NCBI GenBank assembly: GCA_026874595.1
Contig: CM049321.1
Span: forward strand, 6,438,979-6,502,978
Reading direction: 5' to 3'
DNA from: Sipunculus nudus
Lineage: Eukaryota; Annelida; Sipuncula; Golfingiida; Sipunculidae
Length of the DNA: 64,000 bases
Shown one piece after another: positions 1 through 12,436 of this stretch; position 1 is the first letter of the stretch; each line of letters opens with the position of its first letter. The notes under the pieces are model-generated. The model was not told the origin of the DNA. It searched no databases and saw only the letters and a program-made list of their open reading frames with translations. A program made the position numbers and the translations under genes.

Positions 1-300
1 CGTACGTCAATGCGTCCTTATTAATCTTACTGCGTGCCGATTCGACCGCGTCATAACGACATATCCTTAGAACATGTCCAAAGTTCTACCATAGCCTCCA
101 TGGAGGGGGGTTTAATAGAGAATGGACGTTGAAGAGATGGATACACTGGAAATCTCTACCATTTTTTTTTTAGCATTTATTGTTCTAAATATTAAATTTT
201 CATCCATACACCTTCTCATAAAGATGTGAAAGGAGATATCTTATATATTAGGGGAAACGCCCGACAAGACTTATGAAGAAATAAGGGATATCTCGCTGAT
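1..300. other. No gene seen
   Basis: AT-rich sequence without a supportable gene or recognised repeat. Confidence 0.4.
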
Positions 301-307
301 GAATGAT

Positions 308-385
308 TAGACACGCCGGGAATCGAACCCAGTCGCCAGCAGAGATGGCGGAGCGTGTTGCCAGTCGACTGTCCAGGCTGTAGAG
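308..385 (-). repeat. tRNA-like fragment, antisense (SINE-type)
   Basis: On the minus strand there is a box-B-like GGTTCGATTCCCGG, preceded by a 5-bp anticodon-like stem (CGCCA/TGGCG) with a 7-nt loop. The variable region is too short and base 33 is not T, so this is a tRNA-derived relic and not a working tRNA. Confidence 0.4.
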
Positions 386-569
386 TACAAACAGCGGTAG
401 GCACGGTAAGAGCTATACCGTAAACATCTAACGGACTTAATCCTTGACGGGGAAGAGGGGCAGCAGAAGTGATGTTAAGACCTTGGGTTAGGGTCCATCT
501 ATGTTTTAATATTACTTCAAACAGATGACTTTCACATAAAAAGCTATGAAAGGAAATAGTGTTGAACAA

Positions 570-1690
570 TATCGCCGCAAAATGTCAAAACGCGAGCTCG
601 CACGAAAACGATACGTTTTGGCTTCCACTGTGAATTTTAGATAAAATAAGGCAACGATTAAAGTAAAATTTTAAAACGATCGACTTAATTGTTTCTTGAA
701 ACTCTTCTGGTCAAGACGAAAAATCTGCAATGTTTTGAGAAGAATAACAAAATGTTTGAATTCTTCAATTAAAGTGCAAAGCAAGTTAAACTAAGCATGA
801 TCCAGTCCCATACATTATCTCATGATTTTTTAAGGATGGCGAAAGCAGCACAAAAAGAAATTTGGGCTCACTAAAAACGATCCGTTAATAATATGTATAT
901 ATGTAATTTGTTGGCCTATCGTTAAACCTCAAGTTTGTGCCAGACTTGTTTGCGTTTGTGTGTGTGTAACTGGGACAAAAAAAAAAACAAACGAGTTCGA
1001 GCCTGGGTAGCCTGGTTTACATACGCGTCCAGAGGTCTCGCCATTCCCCAATCAAGCAAGTTACACTGACAACTAGTAGGGCCGCTTTGAACATGCACGT
1101 CACATTCACTCCCTTTCTGGAGACGTTCTCTTCCATAACTCATGACGTTCTGTTTCTAAAACGAAGACCAACCGTCGCCTGACACTAACTAGCCCATAAA
1201 AATGTACTCCGCATTTTCTTTTTTTTAGTGGCTGGTGCTATGTGGAGTCCATAGATTGCTCTACAGCTCTTTCTATAACTCTATTCACAACTGTGCGATT
1301 TAGTAGATTTCCATTGAACATTGTTCAGTACATGTTATTTGAACACTGAAAAAGAAAGTATTGTCCTATTCACAGCACTATTTTGCACCGAGAAAGTGTA
1401 CACATGTACATAATAGTACACAGACCTAAAGCATGTTATAGGATCTTCGTCATATACAAGATAGCTACTTGCTGTAGGATTTAATACACTCTGGACAAAT
1501 AAATTTAATGTTGCAAGTGCTGGATGCTTTCCAAAATGGTTATCTGAGATCACACAGGTATTTCAACATGTATATGTTGGTATATTACAACGATATTAAC
1601 TATTATTATACCATTTTTCCAGAGAGCAAAGATCATTTGGTGCTATAATCCCATGCAGTAATTCCTTTGCTGGACCGGCGACGAAACAGA
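570..1690. other. No gene seen
   Basis: Non-coding AT-rich DNA. The short open frames here lack recognisable domains or codon structure. Confidence 0.4.
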
Positions 1691-1790
1691 CTTAATATAT
1701 TAAATAGAGGAAATCGAACCCATGGTCTTCTGTGACGTCACTTCGCTGGTTACTATAAATGTGTGCAAAAACACGGAGGGGTTGGGGATC

Positions 1791-1862
1791 TGTCGTAGTT
1801 TAGTGGTTAAACATCCGACACAAAATCGGAAGATCATGGGTTCGACTCCCATCGGCAGTGAC
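1791..1862 (+). repeat. tRNA-like sequence (SINE head or tRNA pseudogene)
   Basis: The cloverleaf is nearly complete: GTTT/AAAC D-stem, TCCGA/TCGGA anticodon stem with loop CACAAAA, ATGGG/CCCAT T-stem with loop TTCGACT, and six of seven acceptor pairs. Loop base 33 is A where tRNAs have U. The CAA anticodon would be Leu, but the long Leu variable arm is absent. An inverted box-B-like GGTTCGATTTCC lies just upstream (around 1708-1722). Best read as a tRNA-derived repeat. Confidence 0.5.
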
Positions 1863-1939
1863 CCGACTTTTCTGTGTGTTCTAGCTCTCTCTTTAAATAA
1901 ACCTCATTAGCTCAGCTGACTACAAGTCATCTGAGCTAT

Positions 1940-3260
1940 AGTCGTGGTCCATTTTCCGTCGTCCGTCCGTCCGTCTGTCCGGATGTCCGTCCGTAAGACT
2001 GGCACGTTTTGACACCGTTGGACCTACGAATCTGAAATTCGGCACACAGTTTGATGTCCCCAAAATCTCCTTCCATGCAGAAAATAGGATCAATAGGACT
2101 TCGTTCCTTCGAGATATTAAGGAAAAAACCTCAATTTTTTTATTAGAAATCTATTTTTACACTTCAGGACTGCCTAATATCAAAACCACTCATCTGGGTT
2201 TCTTCATATTTACCATAAATATTCCTCTATATAATTCCTATGTACATGCCAAAAATTAAGTCAGTATTATTTAATTTTAAAAAAGTTATGGGCCCAAACA
2301 TAATGGACTTTGTAAACAAATCAGGAAGATATTTGGTCACTAAGACCAAAATTGTTAAAGGTAGGGACTTTTATTCAGTAATACAACTTTAATCAATCAA
2401 AATTTAATTGTATACCAAAAATTAGATCAAAATCTGTTAATTTTTTTTAAATATTGGCAAAAAAATATAAAATTGGTACCTTAAATTTTGCCCAACTTTG
2501 GCCGCGGCACGTTTTTTTCCTGTAAATACTGTGGATTTAATTTTCACAGCATGTACACATAAGGGGTTAATCTGTTAAAATCTGAAATTTGAAAATAAAA
2601 GCTGCAAAATTAGGCTAGTTATTGAATATTTTTGGAGGCTCTTGTTGTATTCCCTTATATTGTCAACCAGTCCACTTTGATGACTGTAGGTCATTCAGTG
2701 CACATCTCTATGCTCCCCAGGCTGTTGGTATAATTTTAGATGTCCCCAAAATCTCCTGCCATACCGAAAATTGGGTCATTAGGACTTCGTTCCTTCGAGA
2801 TATTAAGGAAAAACCTCCGTTTTCCATAAAAAAAAACCATTGTTACACTTCAAGGCTGCCTAATATCAAAACCGCTGATCTGTTTTTGATCATATTTAGT
2901 ATTCACATTCTTTCAAATATTTTCTATGAACATACCAAAAATTAGGTCAATATTGGGTATTATTTTGAAGTTATGGGCCAAAATATTGTGCGATTTTTGA
3001 AAAATCAGGAAATATATTTACTCACCTAACATGAGAATTGCTGAACCTAGAGACTTTTTTCAGGAATATAACTTTATTTAATCAAGATTCAATTGTTTAC
3101 CCAAAATTGGATCTGAATTTTGCAATTTTTTCAAGTTATTAGCGTAAAATAAAAAATCAATACCTTAAAATTTGTCCAACTGTGGCACTGTTGATTTAAT
3201 TTTCTCAGCATATATACATAATGATTTAATCTTTTAAAATCTGAAATTTCAAATCAAATT
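1940..3260 (+). repeat. Degenerate 0.7-kb repeat, two direct copies
   Basis: A block starting GATGTCCCCAAAATCTCC and running through GACTTCGTTCCTTCGAGATA occurs at about 2051 and again at about 2739. The shared order of motifs then continues (no-gap phrases such as CATACCAAAAATTAG and AAAATCTGAAATTT) to about 2600 and 3250. A CCGTCCGTCC-type stretch (1957-2000) precedes copy 1. An inverted relative lies at 43.44-43.69 kb. No protein is visible; it looks like a non-autonomous element. Confidence 0.65.
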
Positions 3261-5106
3261 TATTCACGTTTTCATACACCATGTCAAGTGTTGTTTACAT
3301 CTAGCCCACCTAGTAGTACAGCCTTCACTTGCATTATGTAACCCACCCCAGGCAGCTTGCCTTGGCTCAGCTTGGCCACTACCAGCAGGCTACCCCTCTC
3401 CCCTGCACTCCCCCCCCCCCCGATGGTGCATAAACTAGATGAATGTTATTATTTTCTGTATTTGATTCATTCTTATTCTAGGCTATGCTATATTTTAGAT
3501 TTTGTATTTTACCACCAAGGTTACAATGATTAAAGTGTACATTTAATTGTGTCCACAAAGTGGTGTATTTCTATGAAAGTGTGGATGTTCATTAGATAAG
3601 TAATTCCTTACTTCAGAAGAGTAAAAACTTCACCAGGTGTGAAATTGACTATTAATTCCAGTAATAAATTAAAACTGGGATAGTAATTAGCACAATGATA
3701 TTGTTTGTCCCTCATTCAACCAACAGTGTGTATACTTTATTTGAAAAGATGTTTTATTTTATCAAATTTACTGAATCTTTTATTTTATTTTGGTGAATAA
3801 AATTAAGCATGTACTGAAAACTGCAATGTACAAAACTTTTTAATAGTGATTCAAGGAATATTCTTGTAGATGCCATGTAATAGATGGCATTATTTTCTTT
3901 TAAATTCAGTTAAAACATTTATGATTTAAAAATAATAAAATATATTTGTATTCATAATATGACCCAATATGAGCTACACTCTGGATATATGATGATTGCA
4001 ACTTTTGCAAAAATTCTAATATTTTAACTTATAGTTTCAGTTTTTTACTCTGTATATATAATGATTGCAACTTTTGCAACAATTCTAATATTTTTAATGA
4101 AAAAAATGATTCAAATAAAAACTTCTTAATGGAAAAACTGGATATGCTTTAAAAAAATTGGCTTATATATAAACTTAAATGCATTATTCCCAAGAAAGTG
4201 AAATAAAGGCATTAGTCCATTCTGTCCACTTGCCTGTCCATCTGTAAATTTTCATATGCATCACAGTATCTCAAAACGTTTACTGTTTTTCTTCATGACA
4301 GTCTTGTCAGAGTATTAGTTTGCAATCTTATATTTAGAACTTTACTATAACCAAGTAGGAGGGCCCCTTTCTTCTTAGCTTTTCATATTCTTATATAAAT
4401 GAAAAACATAACAATAGATTATTTCTACATCCACCTTCGTGCTGCCCTCACTTTTCCCTTCTCCGAACCCCATCCCAAAGTCAGCCTCAGTAAGCAAGAA
4501 CAAGATGAATCAGATATATTCATACTTTAATATTTTGTATAACTATTCGTCCATAGGATCCTATGTACATGCAAGAAATTATGTCAATATTGTGTAATAT
4601 GTAGACATAGTTGGCATCACAATAATGTAACTTGTCAAGACTAAAGACATATTGTGTCATACAGTCACAAATTCATAAATCACTTCATCAGCATAGTTAA
4701 TCAAAACATCATATCTGTCAAATTGAAAGCTTGAAGACTACCATACACTTTAGATCCTTCAACAAATTGCCTTATCATCATTCTACTACTGCTTATTACT
4801 GCTGTCATTGCATTCATATTTGCGCAAATATATTACAATTTTCAACCCCTCCTAAATAAATAAAAAATAAGCCACTTTATTTTACTCTATTAATCCATCA
4901 GTCAGGTATTTACATTTATCATTTACTCACATATTACATTACATTCCTTCTTAATACCCCAACATGTCCATGAAATTCATAAGCTTTATCGACTTAGTAT
5001 CACAGTGGAGAAACATTTATAGTCCAATCACGTTCAGCTGAGCGCCGTGACCCATGGGTCCCTTGTTTTACAGTTTAAATCAAATTGTTAATGCTGATCT
5101 TGAGAT

Positions 5107-5110
<4 letters not shown>
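3261..5110. other. No gene seen; AT-rich non-coding DNA
   Basis: Contains a C11 homopolymer near 3411-3421 and a local duplication around TGATTGCAACTTTTGCAA (about 3991 and 4061). No protein or RNA gene is supported. Confidence 0.4.

Positions 5111-5111
<1 letters not shown>

Positions 5112-5165
<54 letters not shown>
5112..5165. repeat. (TA)n microsatellite
   Basis: Perfect TA dinucleotide array of about 54 bp. Confidence 0.95.
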
Positions 5166-5168
<3 letters not shown>

Positions 5169-6739
5169 ACGTTTTTATAAACCAGAAAACAGGGGCTTAT
5201 AATCTAAACTATTGTATTCTTAAAATGTAACGCACAAGGAAAGTATAACATGTCATTCATCCATGGAAGAACAGGATCACGGGAGCAACAGAAGGCAAGT
5301 CCTACTCACCGTACAGACCAGCGCAGTATGAAGGGCATGTAACAGACACGTAACTGTTTTGCATTACTTATGGGATGGAAAAGATGCATAAGATAGAGAC
5401 ATACAGCTGTCCAGGTCGTTAGGTAACATCCTCACAAGCAACACAGGTACAAAGTTTATTAGAACAGGAACAAATAAAATATCAATATCAGACAGTGGGG
5501 GTTGAACACGGCAGCTCAAGCAAACAACGTTGCGCAAGATACGACTCTATATATTTCCGGTAGTATTGTTTGAGAAAGTGCTTGAATATGACATAACTCA
5601 AACATGAATCCGTATGCTTATTAGGGAGTATGGACAGACGTTTGGGATGAATTATTCATGTAATTTCGATGAAAAGATATGTAACTGCCCTTGTATAAAA
5701 CCTCTTTTTTCAAGAAGTCTGCTCAACATATTGTACCATATGGTACTAATTTATTATCGCATTTGCTTTATATGAATGTATAACAAAGACGGGAGGCATT
5801 TTTTGTCACACGTTTGCATAATATTTGGTCGGCAGGATGGTTCTATTGTATTTGAATCCTGCTCCTTTCGCCCAGCAAAGGAAGATGTGTCTTCATCCGT
5901 GTTTGTATCTGTTGTCTCTTTTTTAGAAGATTTACACAAAATGACCTATACTATGCGGAATGCGTAGGAATACACCATTATCCGTGGATGAGGATCCGGA
6001 TACGAAGGCAGGTTAGGAAGTATAGCTTTGCCTTGTCGGATGTACGCATGAGCTCCATTGACCACCATGCTGTTCATACAATAGTGAGTAGGGTTGGATA
6101 TCGGGATAACAAGAACTACATCGATTCGCTACACCACTCATACGAAAACTGTACTGCCTTTGCCAACCATCTTTTTTTTAACTATACTGGTCTACGTAGA
6201 CGGAAAGGTGAAGAGGGATTTATCAATATGATGATATTTGAAGAATTTGATTTTTTTCCACACATTTTTTGCGTGTTTAGTAATAAAATACACAAATGTA
6301 TCTTATGATATTTTGTTTAAAATGACATCGAGCATGTAGGCAGTGAGTCGTTGCAAAATATATACCACATATCTTTCACCACATCCAGATTCTTATAACA
6401 GTGTTGTCGTGAGCCTATGTTCAAGGCATGTCGGGAGTGTTCTGGAAAAAATATAGTTCGGGCCGTAAAGAATGGCCGAAATTACTTTAAATTTGTTCGA
6501 CTTACGCCAATATATTGAGAAAAATTTTGAACATCTATATGTCAAGTTCATTGACCATTTTCATCCAGTCTCATGAATGTAGATTCTGCGGTGCTGCCTA
6601 ATTGGACCCCTATTTTTGAATATGGCGTGGGTGTGGGTGTTTTGGGTCATCCCTTCTGCCCCCCCCCCACTAGGTGAATGTTCGCGAGAGGCCTTAGTAT
6701 AGTTATGTTCCCTCTCCCAGAAATTAGTCATATATCTGT

Positions 6740-6740
<1 letters not shown>
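5166..6740. other. No gene seen
   Basis: Two overlapping 60-aa frames at 5754-5967 lie on opposite strands and show no domain. The 106-aa frame at 5988-6308 also lacks recognisable features. Confidence 0.35.
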
Positions 6741-6778
<38 letters not shown>

Positions 6779-6799
6779 TGTGTATGTGTGTGTGTGTGT
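6741..6799. repeat. Compound (TA)n-(TG)n microsatellite
   Basis: TA tract followed by a TGTGTG tract. Confidence 0.9.
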
Positions 6800-8750
6800 C
6801 ATTTATTGCAGTAAATTGTGTTGAATGAACCGAAATAATATTTTTTTTTCAGTTTCGTAAGCAATACTATATGGAAAGGTGCCTGTTTACGAAATGTGTT
6901 AAAATGTCCACATGATGGCTTCCCTTTTGCAGGGCTCTCCCTTGTGTGTACTCCATACCGGAATTTCTCTCAGCGTACTCGTTAGTTTTCATAAAACAAA
7001 AATTGTATAAGAAGTCAGGTCTGATGACATAATGTAAGAATACCTGTAGCAATCTGTCACACCTGGCCTTGTACATACCTAATACAACTGTTGTCCTGGT
7101 CAATAACTAATACATCTATTGTTCTTGTCTGTATCTACCTGTAGCACTTTCTTGCTCTGCAATTTTTTTTTAAGTTAAATGTTGCAAAATCTGCCCACTC
7201 CGTCATTTTCCTACGTCTTATAAAACTGTAAAATATAAATATATTTTATTTATCACTTTCACCATATATATATAAATATATAGAATACGGTTTATATTAA
7301 CAATAAGTATCCCTTTAGATCACTGTGAAAGAGCAACATTTCCATGATTAAATTTATATGTGCATCCTTCAGATAATTATCTTATTATCGTTAGGTGTTT
7401 TACGTTTAAAAAATAAACAATATTGGAAACCGGTATTTATAAGAAATAATGGTGATGTTATAATTAAAATGCTTTTGTTATATTTTTTCTCCTGAAATCC
7501 TGAAAACCCCGCATTGTCGTAATCGTAAAATCTGATGGCAATATGCGATTGTTTGTACTTTAAATATCAGTATGTCTTTGACCGTGATTTAGATAATAAA
7601 AGGTAGCTTCTTATTGCTATCATTTGCGACATTTTTAGCTAACATCATCTTTGCTCGGTATTTAGTTTACTTTCAACGACCACATCAACAGGTCTTAATA
7701 TTAGTCACAAAAACCGCGCACTAAACTAAGACTTATCCATCCATCAGCATCGTGTTAGCGTAAGTGTGAATTCTAACCGAGAAATATATGTTAAACCATC
7801 ATTTGTCCTCCCATCAGCATAAGGGTCAAGGGATCTAGATAAATCACTCCCTCATGAAGTGAAACATTATTTAAAAATACACCGTATACACCAGGGACAG
7901 ATAAAAACGGGACTGATCTTAGAACAAGGCAAAAGTCTGTCGGTAAAGTTAAGTGAGTGATTTTTTTCCTCGAGAAGGAAAATCATATGGGAAAGGAAAT
8001 TATTTATACAGCATAGATATTGTATTAGACAGTTTTGTTTCGCAGGTCGCTGTTTAATTGTTATTTTACTAACATCACATAAAATCATACATACACACTA
8101 AATAAAAGGGTTATTGTAGGGTTCTTCTAAGTACCCACAGGGTTTTGGCTAGAATGATGGTTCGAGGAGGAACCATTTTCTCGGTTGAAAGGTTCCGTCT
8201 GGTAACGGGAGGTTATTGCCCAGATCATAACTAATGATATGATTCTAGATGTATAAGTGGCATTTGTATAAGTGGCGTCAATTTATTTTCAAGGGTTAGG
8301 GATGATTCGCAACAGTAGTAGGAGTGTGTAGTCAAGGTGGGATAACATTTTATTAAACTTTTTATTTTAGTGTGACATATTTCAAATATATTAAAATTTG
8401 GTACAAGGTTCTTGCAAAAGGTATATTTCCAGTTTAGGTTAACTCTAAACCAGGGTAAGAGATATATTTCATCATAATCCCATTAATAGAATAATATATT
8501 ATATTTTCAGTATGAAGATCAAGTATCACGTGGTTTCGCATGGTGTTGACTGTGCGCAGCATCTTTTCCCTGTGTGCAAAACCAATGTCCAGTATTCAAT
8601 TGCACATGTAAGATCTTTTATTTTAACTGTTTTTTGGGTACTGTTAACAACAAGTTAGTACTTTGCTATGTACATTAGTAGGTAGCCTTGCTTTATTTCG
8701 TGTTTGAAATAATCGGATCTGCATAAACATCATTATGTTATCATATTAAA
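6800..8750. other. No gene seen
   Basis: AT-rich, with short unrelated frames only. Confidence 0.35.
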
Positions 8751-8752
8751 CG

Positions 8753-8754
8753 TG

Positions 8755-8795
<41 letters not shown>

Positions 8796-8796
8796 T

Positions 8797-8829
<33 letters not shown>

Positions 8830-8830
8830 C
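8753..8830. repeat. (ATA)n followed by (TA)n microsatellite
   Basis: About 14 ATA/AAT units followed by a TA array. This array explains the Tyr-rich antisense frame here. Confidence 0.95.
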
Positions 8831-10002
8831 ATATAAAACCACCTATTTCCGAAGAAAATATCACAATACGTACCGCGACACGCTATCACGTATCGCAATA
8901 TATTGCAATCTAAAGTATGCAGGCGATACCGAGCCCTAATGGCAGAAACAGACAAAGAACAAGACAGATAATCAGAAACATTGAAATATCTTACAGAAAT
9001 ATTGGTATTCATTTATTTATTTGAACAAAGCATAACAAGTTGTGAGGCTAACAGTTGTGTGGCCGAATGGACATTTCAGTAAAGCTTATCTTCAGATGTG
9101 TATATATATATAATGTAATGTTTACTAACACCAAAATTTGATAACCGACTGTAATGAATAATGTTCAGGCAATCAACAATTCACAACTTGCCGGACCTAC
9201 TACAGAAAACCTTCGTTCGTTTGCCACCCATACAACGGCAAAATTGGTCCGATTTTGATAAAGTGCCATTTTTCAGGCCGTGGGGAAAATGATAAAATGT
9301 CATGTAGTTCAATATTAATTCACTAAAAAGATTCTTACTGTTACTTTGTGCTTAAAATTGTGTACTTTCATAACAAATTATTCTTTTCTAAATATTACAA
9401 AATCATGTAAAAATGGATGAAAAGGAGAAAATTTGAAAACGATTAGAAGGATCACTGTACTAGGTTCAGGATACGTTATACCATATGGGGTCTAATATGA
9501 AAATAAAAATGAATTGATTTAAGGAAGGGTTTTCTGACGAGGGATATCCAAAGCGGAGGGAATACAGCGTAAACCTACAGGTGAGTGAGTGCGTATCACA
9601 ATATAACTTGTGGTATTATTGCCCCCGAGAATGAAATTATACAGTATATTGAATGATGTTAAAAGTCCTTCATCGTGTGGAACCTTCCTGGATTATGCAA
9701 CCCATGGACACTTGACTTTGATGGCATAATCATGGCATTTACAGGTACCCGGCTGGTCACTGTTACGACACCGGACCCCGTTACGCACTGATACAGTGTA
9801 TGTCTGGAATGGATAAAAAAAAACACTTTACATAACATTATATATATTATAACATAAATGATTCTAGTTTACTTATACAGACATAACAAAAGGAACGGAC
9901 TGGGATGTATATGGATTGCGATCAGCCCTTTAAAACCTTGAATATTATACTCTGTGTTAATTAATAAGTTAGTCTACCTTAAAAGCTTCCCTGTTGCCCT
10001 AA
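8831..10002. other. No gene seen
   Basis: AT-rich non-coding DNA without a supportable feature. Confidence 0.35.
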
Positions 10003-10022
10003 TATATATATATATATATATA
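10003..10022. repeat. (TA)n microsatellite
   Basis: Short TA array directly abutting the tRNA-like element that follows. Confidence 0.9.
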
Positions 10023-10023
10023 T

Positions 10024-10383
10024 TGTGACCGGGTGACATAAAAGCGGATAGAACTGTGAGGCTTGCATTTTTAGCGGTTGGTACGCCGGACACATGGATT
10101 CGAATACGGGATCGGCCCAGAACTTTCCCCTGAACAAATTATCTTTATAAGAAATGGGGGCTCGTCCAACGTGACGGTAAACTTTGTGGCCCAGGGAATA
10201 AGCTCACCAAGTGTGACTCCTTGGATAATTAGTCTTGTTCTGATAGCAGAACGCTCTTGAAAGGGAGTGTGTTACGGGGCCGATCCGGGATTCGAACCCA
10301 TGTCGGTGGCGCAGAAGTCCGGCGTACCAACCGCATCGCTAGAAAAGCACGCTTCACTAGCGAGACAGCTACCGTTACCCCGT

Positions 10384-10387
<4 letters not shown>
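10024..10387. mobile_element. Inverted pair of LTR-like units carrying tRNA-like promoter boxes
   Basis: The right unit (10270-10387) begins TGTTACGGGG and ends CCCCGTAACA, a perfect 10-bp inverted end. Its reverse complement aligns along its length with the left unit (10024 to about 10138). Both hold GGTTGGTACGCCGGA and a box-B motif (GGTTCGAATCCC in the right unit, GATTCGAATACG in the left). In the right unit the A-box-like start lies about 42 nt before box B, as in tRNAs. Between the units, 10155-10167 reads TGGGGGCTCGTCC, identical to the first 13 bases of a tRNA-Pro primer site. A purine-rich GAAAGGGAG (10260-10266 area) touches the right unit. This could be a TRIM-like or solo-LTR remnant, or two oppositely inserted SINEs. 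Confidence 0.55.
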
Positions 10388-10479
<92 letters not shown>

Positions 10480-10494
10480 AGAGAGAGAGTGAGA
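10388..10494. repeat. Compound (TA)n-(GA)n microsatellite
   Basis: TA array to about 10432, then GA array to about 10476, then interrupted GA. It starts at the last base of the preceding element. Confidence 0.95.
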
Positions 10495-10868
10495 TGTTAT
10501 AAAGAAAGAAAAAAAATGATAAATTATTCATTTTCATAACTTCACTACAACCATGCCGCATTTTGTCTTACAACTCCCTGGTTCTTGCACTCAAGTCGAG
10601 TGAAGCATGTTAGTGTCGATATAAGACGTAAGCCGTACCGTACCTGATCAGGCGGGCAACCGCCTTGTCCCGGGAACAATTCATTCGCCGGAGTTACTAC
10701 CTGTGCTTCCACACATATAGGGGGCGCCTTTCCGCAAGGTTGCTGAGAAGAGAAGGTCAAGTGCGTATTGTAACATATAACTTTCCTTTTAGGAAATATA
10801 GAATTTCCATTGCAAATAAAATGAAAAAAAAAACTTATAGGAATATTTAATAAACTGTTGCTCTTTTT

Positions 10869-10993
<125 letters not shown>

Positions 10994-11249
10994 ATAGGCG
11001 CGTTTTTACGCCGGATATCTGAAAGACAACTCACTTGTAATATTCAGCACAACTTTATGATGAACGTAAAGTACTGTAGAATGCGTACGTGAGGGAGTAT
11101 TTTATTCATGTAAAATAATCGGCTGTTGCACCTTCATGCTTTTCACATGAAGCTGACACTTATTACACCGTTTCAGTGACGGTATCAAACGTTCCTGCTC
11201 CATGAAAGAGCGGTATAATCTCGATTTCTATACATTTATATTATATTAT

Positions 11250-11250
11250 A

Positions 11251-11294
<44 letters not shown>

Positions 11295-11366
11295 ATATAT
11301 CTTGTTCTATGTAATTAAACACATGCACACATACACCCACACACCAACACACCAACCCACACACAC
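11250..11366. repeat. (TA)n array followed by degenerate (CA)n
   Basis: TA array at about 11250-11290, a short spacer, then ACACCCACACACC-type sequence to 11366. Confidence 0.9.
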
Positions 11367-11486
11367 ATTTTAATGTTTTGTTTTAATATCTATAAAAACT
11401 CTGTCAGAAGAGTGTAAAGAATTTAAAAACATAAAACAAAATATCGGTACAAAATTGCGGTAAAATATGGGACTGGCCAAAAATGT

Positions 11487-11615
11487 TCTTAATTCCCAGA
11501 TTGTCTTATCTGACAGGCCAGTTATTTGTGTAGGTTTTACTCAATGCTTGTCTTAATAGACAGACGCGCTTACAGATAGGTGGTCTTTTGGACAGGTTCC
11601 ACTGCATTTCAAATA
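11487..11615. repeat. Dispersed repeat fragment (GGTGGTCTTTTGGACAGG family)
   Basis: Shares the block AGGTGGTCTTTTGGACAGGTTC with 40655-40680 (there TTTCAGACAGG). Both are preceded by TTA(T/A)TAGACAG-type sequence. Confidence 0.5.
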
Positions 11616-12350
11616 TATCCAAAGATTTTCCTTCTGTTTGCAGTCTGAAATCCTTCACACGCCTTTTACGTGACAAAAGCATATCATTGTCGAGAGTTTA
11701 AGTTAACAGTTCTGGGAAATATCGATCAATAAAAATTTTGTCAAATGCATATTAGATGCCATAAAATATTCATCATTTTTAGCCTGGTACAGAATTCTTT
11801 CTGATAATAAATCTTTTTTATGAAATTCACAATTATTTTCCTATGATATTTTATATTTTGAAAGTGGTCCGTTTTTATTTGTTTTCTTCTATCATTTCAT
11901 CTTACTTAAAAGTGAATTTCAAAAACGTCTAAAAACGTCTATAAAAAGTCTAACAAGGAAGGAAAAATGGTAGAGAAGAAACCTTAAACAGTTTTGAGAT
12001 ATTGTCATTATATTTTTTTATCTCACAAACAAGGACTTAGCTATTACTTGTTGCTTCAAATCTGGTACCTTTCAAAATTGAAATAGTCAGACTTTTTTAA
12101 ATTTCATATGAAAATAAACGTAAAATTCTTAAATGCTTAAAATTCTTAAAATTCTGCTTTCTTAAAAAAAACCGACATCAGCTTAATATGATATAAATGG
12201 GCCTATTTTGATTGAAAGGGGATTTAAGGGGGTACATGTACATTGTATATGTTACTTACAGGATTCATTGAATCCCAATGTTCATTGTCTCCTTGGTCGT
12301 CAGCCTCTTTCTGGCTAAAAGCCTCCGACCACATTCCTGTGAACAAAACC
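11616..12350. other. No gene seen
   Basis: AT-rich, with a local AAAAACGTCT duplication near 11922-11941. Confidence 0.35.
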
Positions 12351-12354
12351 ATAT

Positions 12355-12436
12355 ACAGTGAAACTCCTCTAAGCCGGACACTCAAAGGACTGGAAGATTT
12401 TGTCCGTATTAGTGAGTTGTCCTGTTTAGAGGAGTT
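12355..12436. repeat. Short inverted-repeat element (dispersed hairpin family)
   Basis: AACTCCTCTAAGCCGGAC (from about 12362) faces GTCCTGTTTAGAGGAGTT (to about 12436) as an imperfect 18-bp inverted repeat with a spacer of about 40 bp. No coding content. Confidence 0.55.

Noticed and set aside
1791-1862. Functional tRNA gene
   Set aside because: Anticodon loop lacks U33, the CAA anticodon would need a Leu-type long variable arm that is absent, and one acceptor pair is missing. A tRNA-derived repeat fits better.
5754-5967. Paired 60-aa frames on both strands
   Set aside because: Each is a mirror of the other and neither has a domain, splice context or codon bias.
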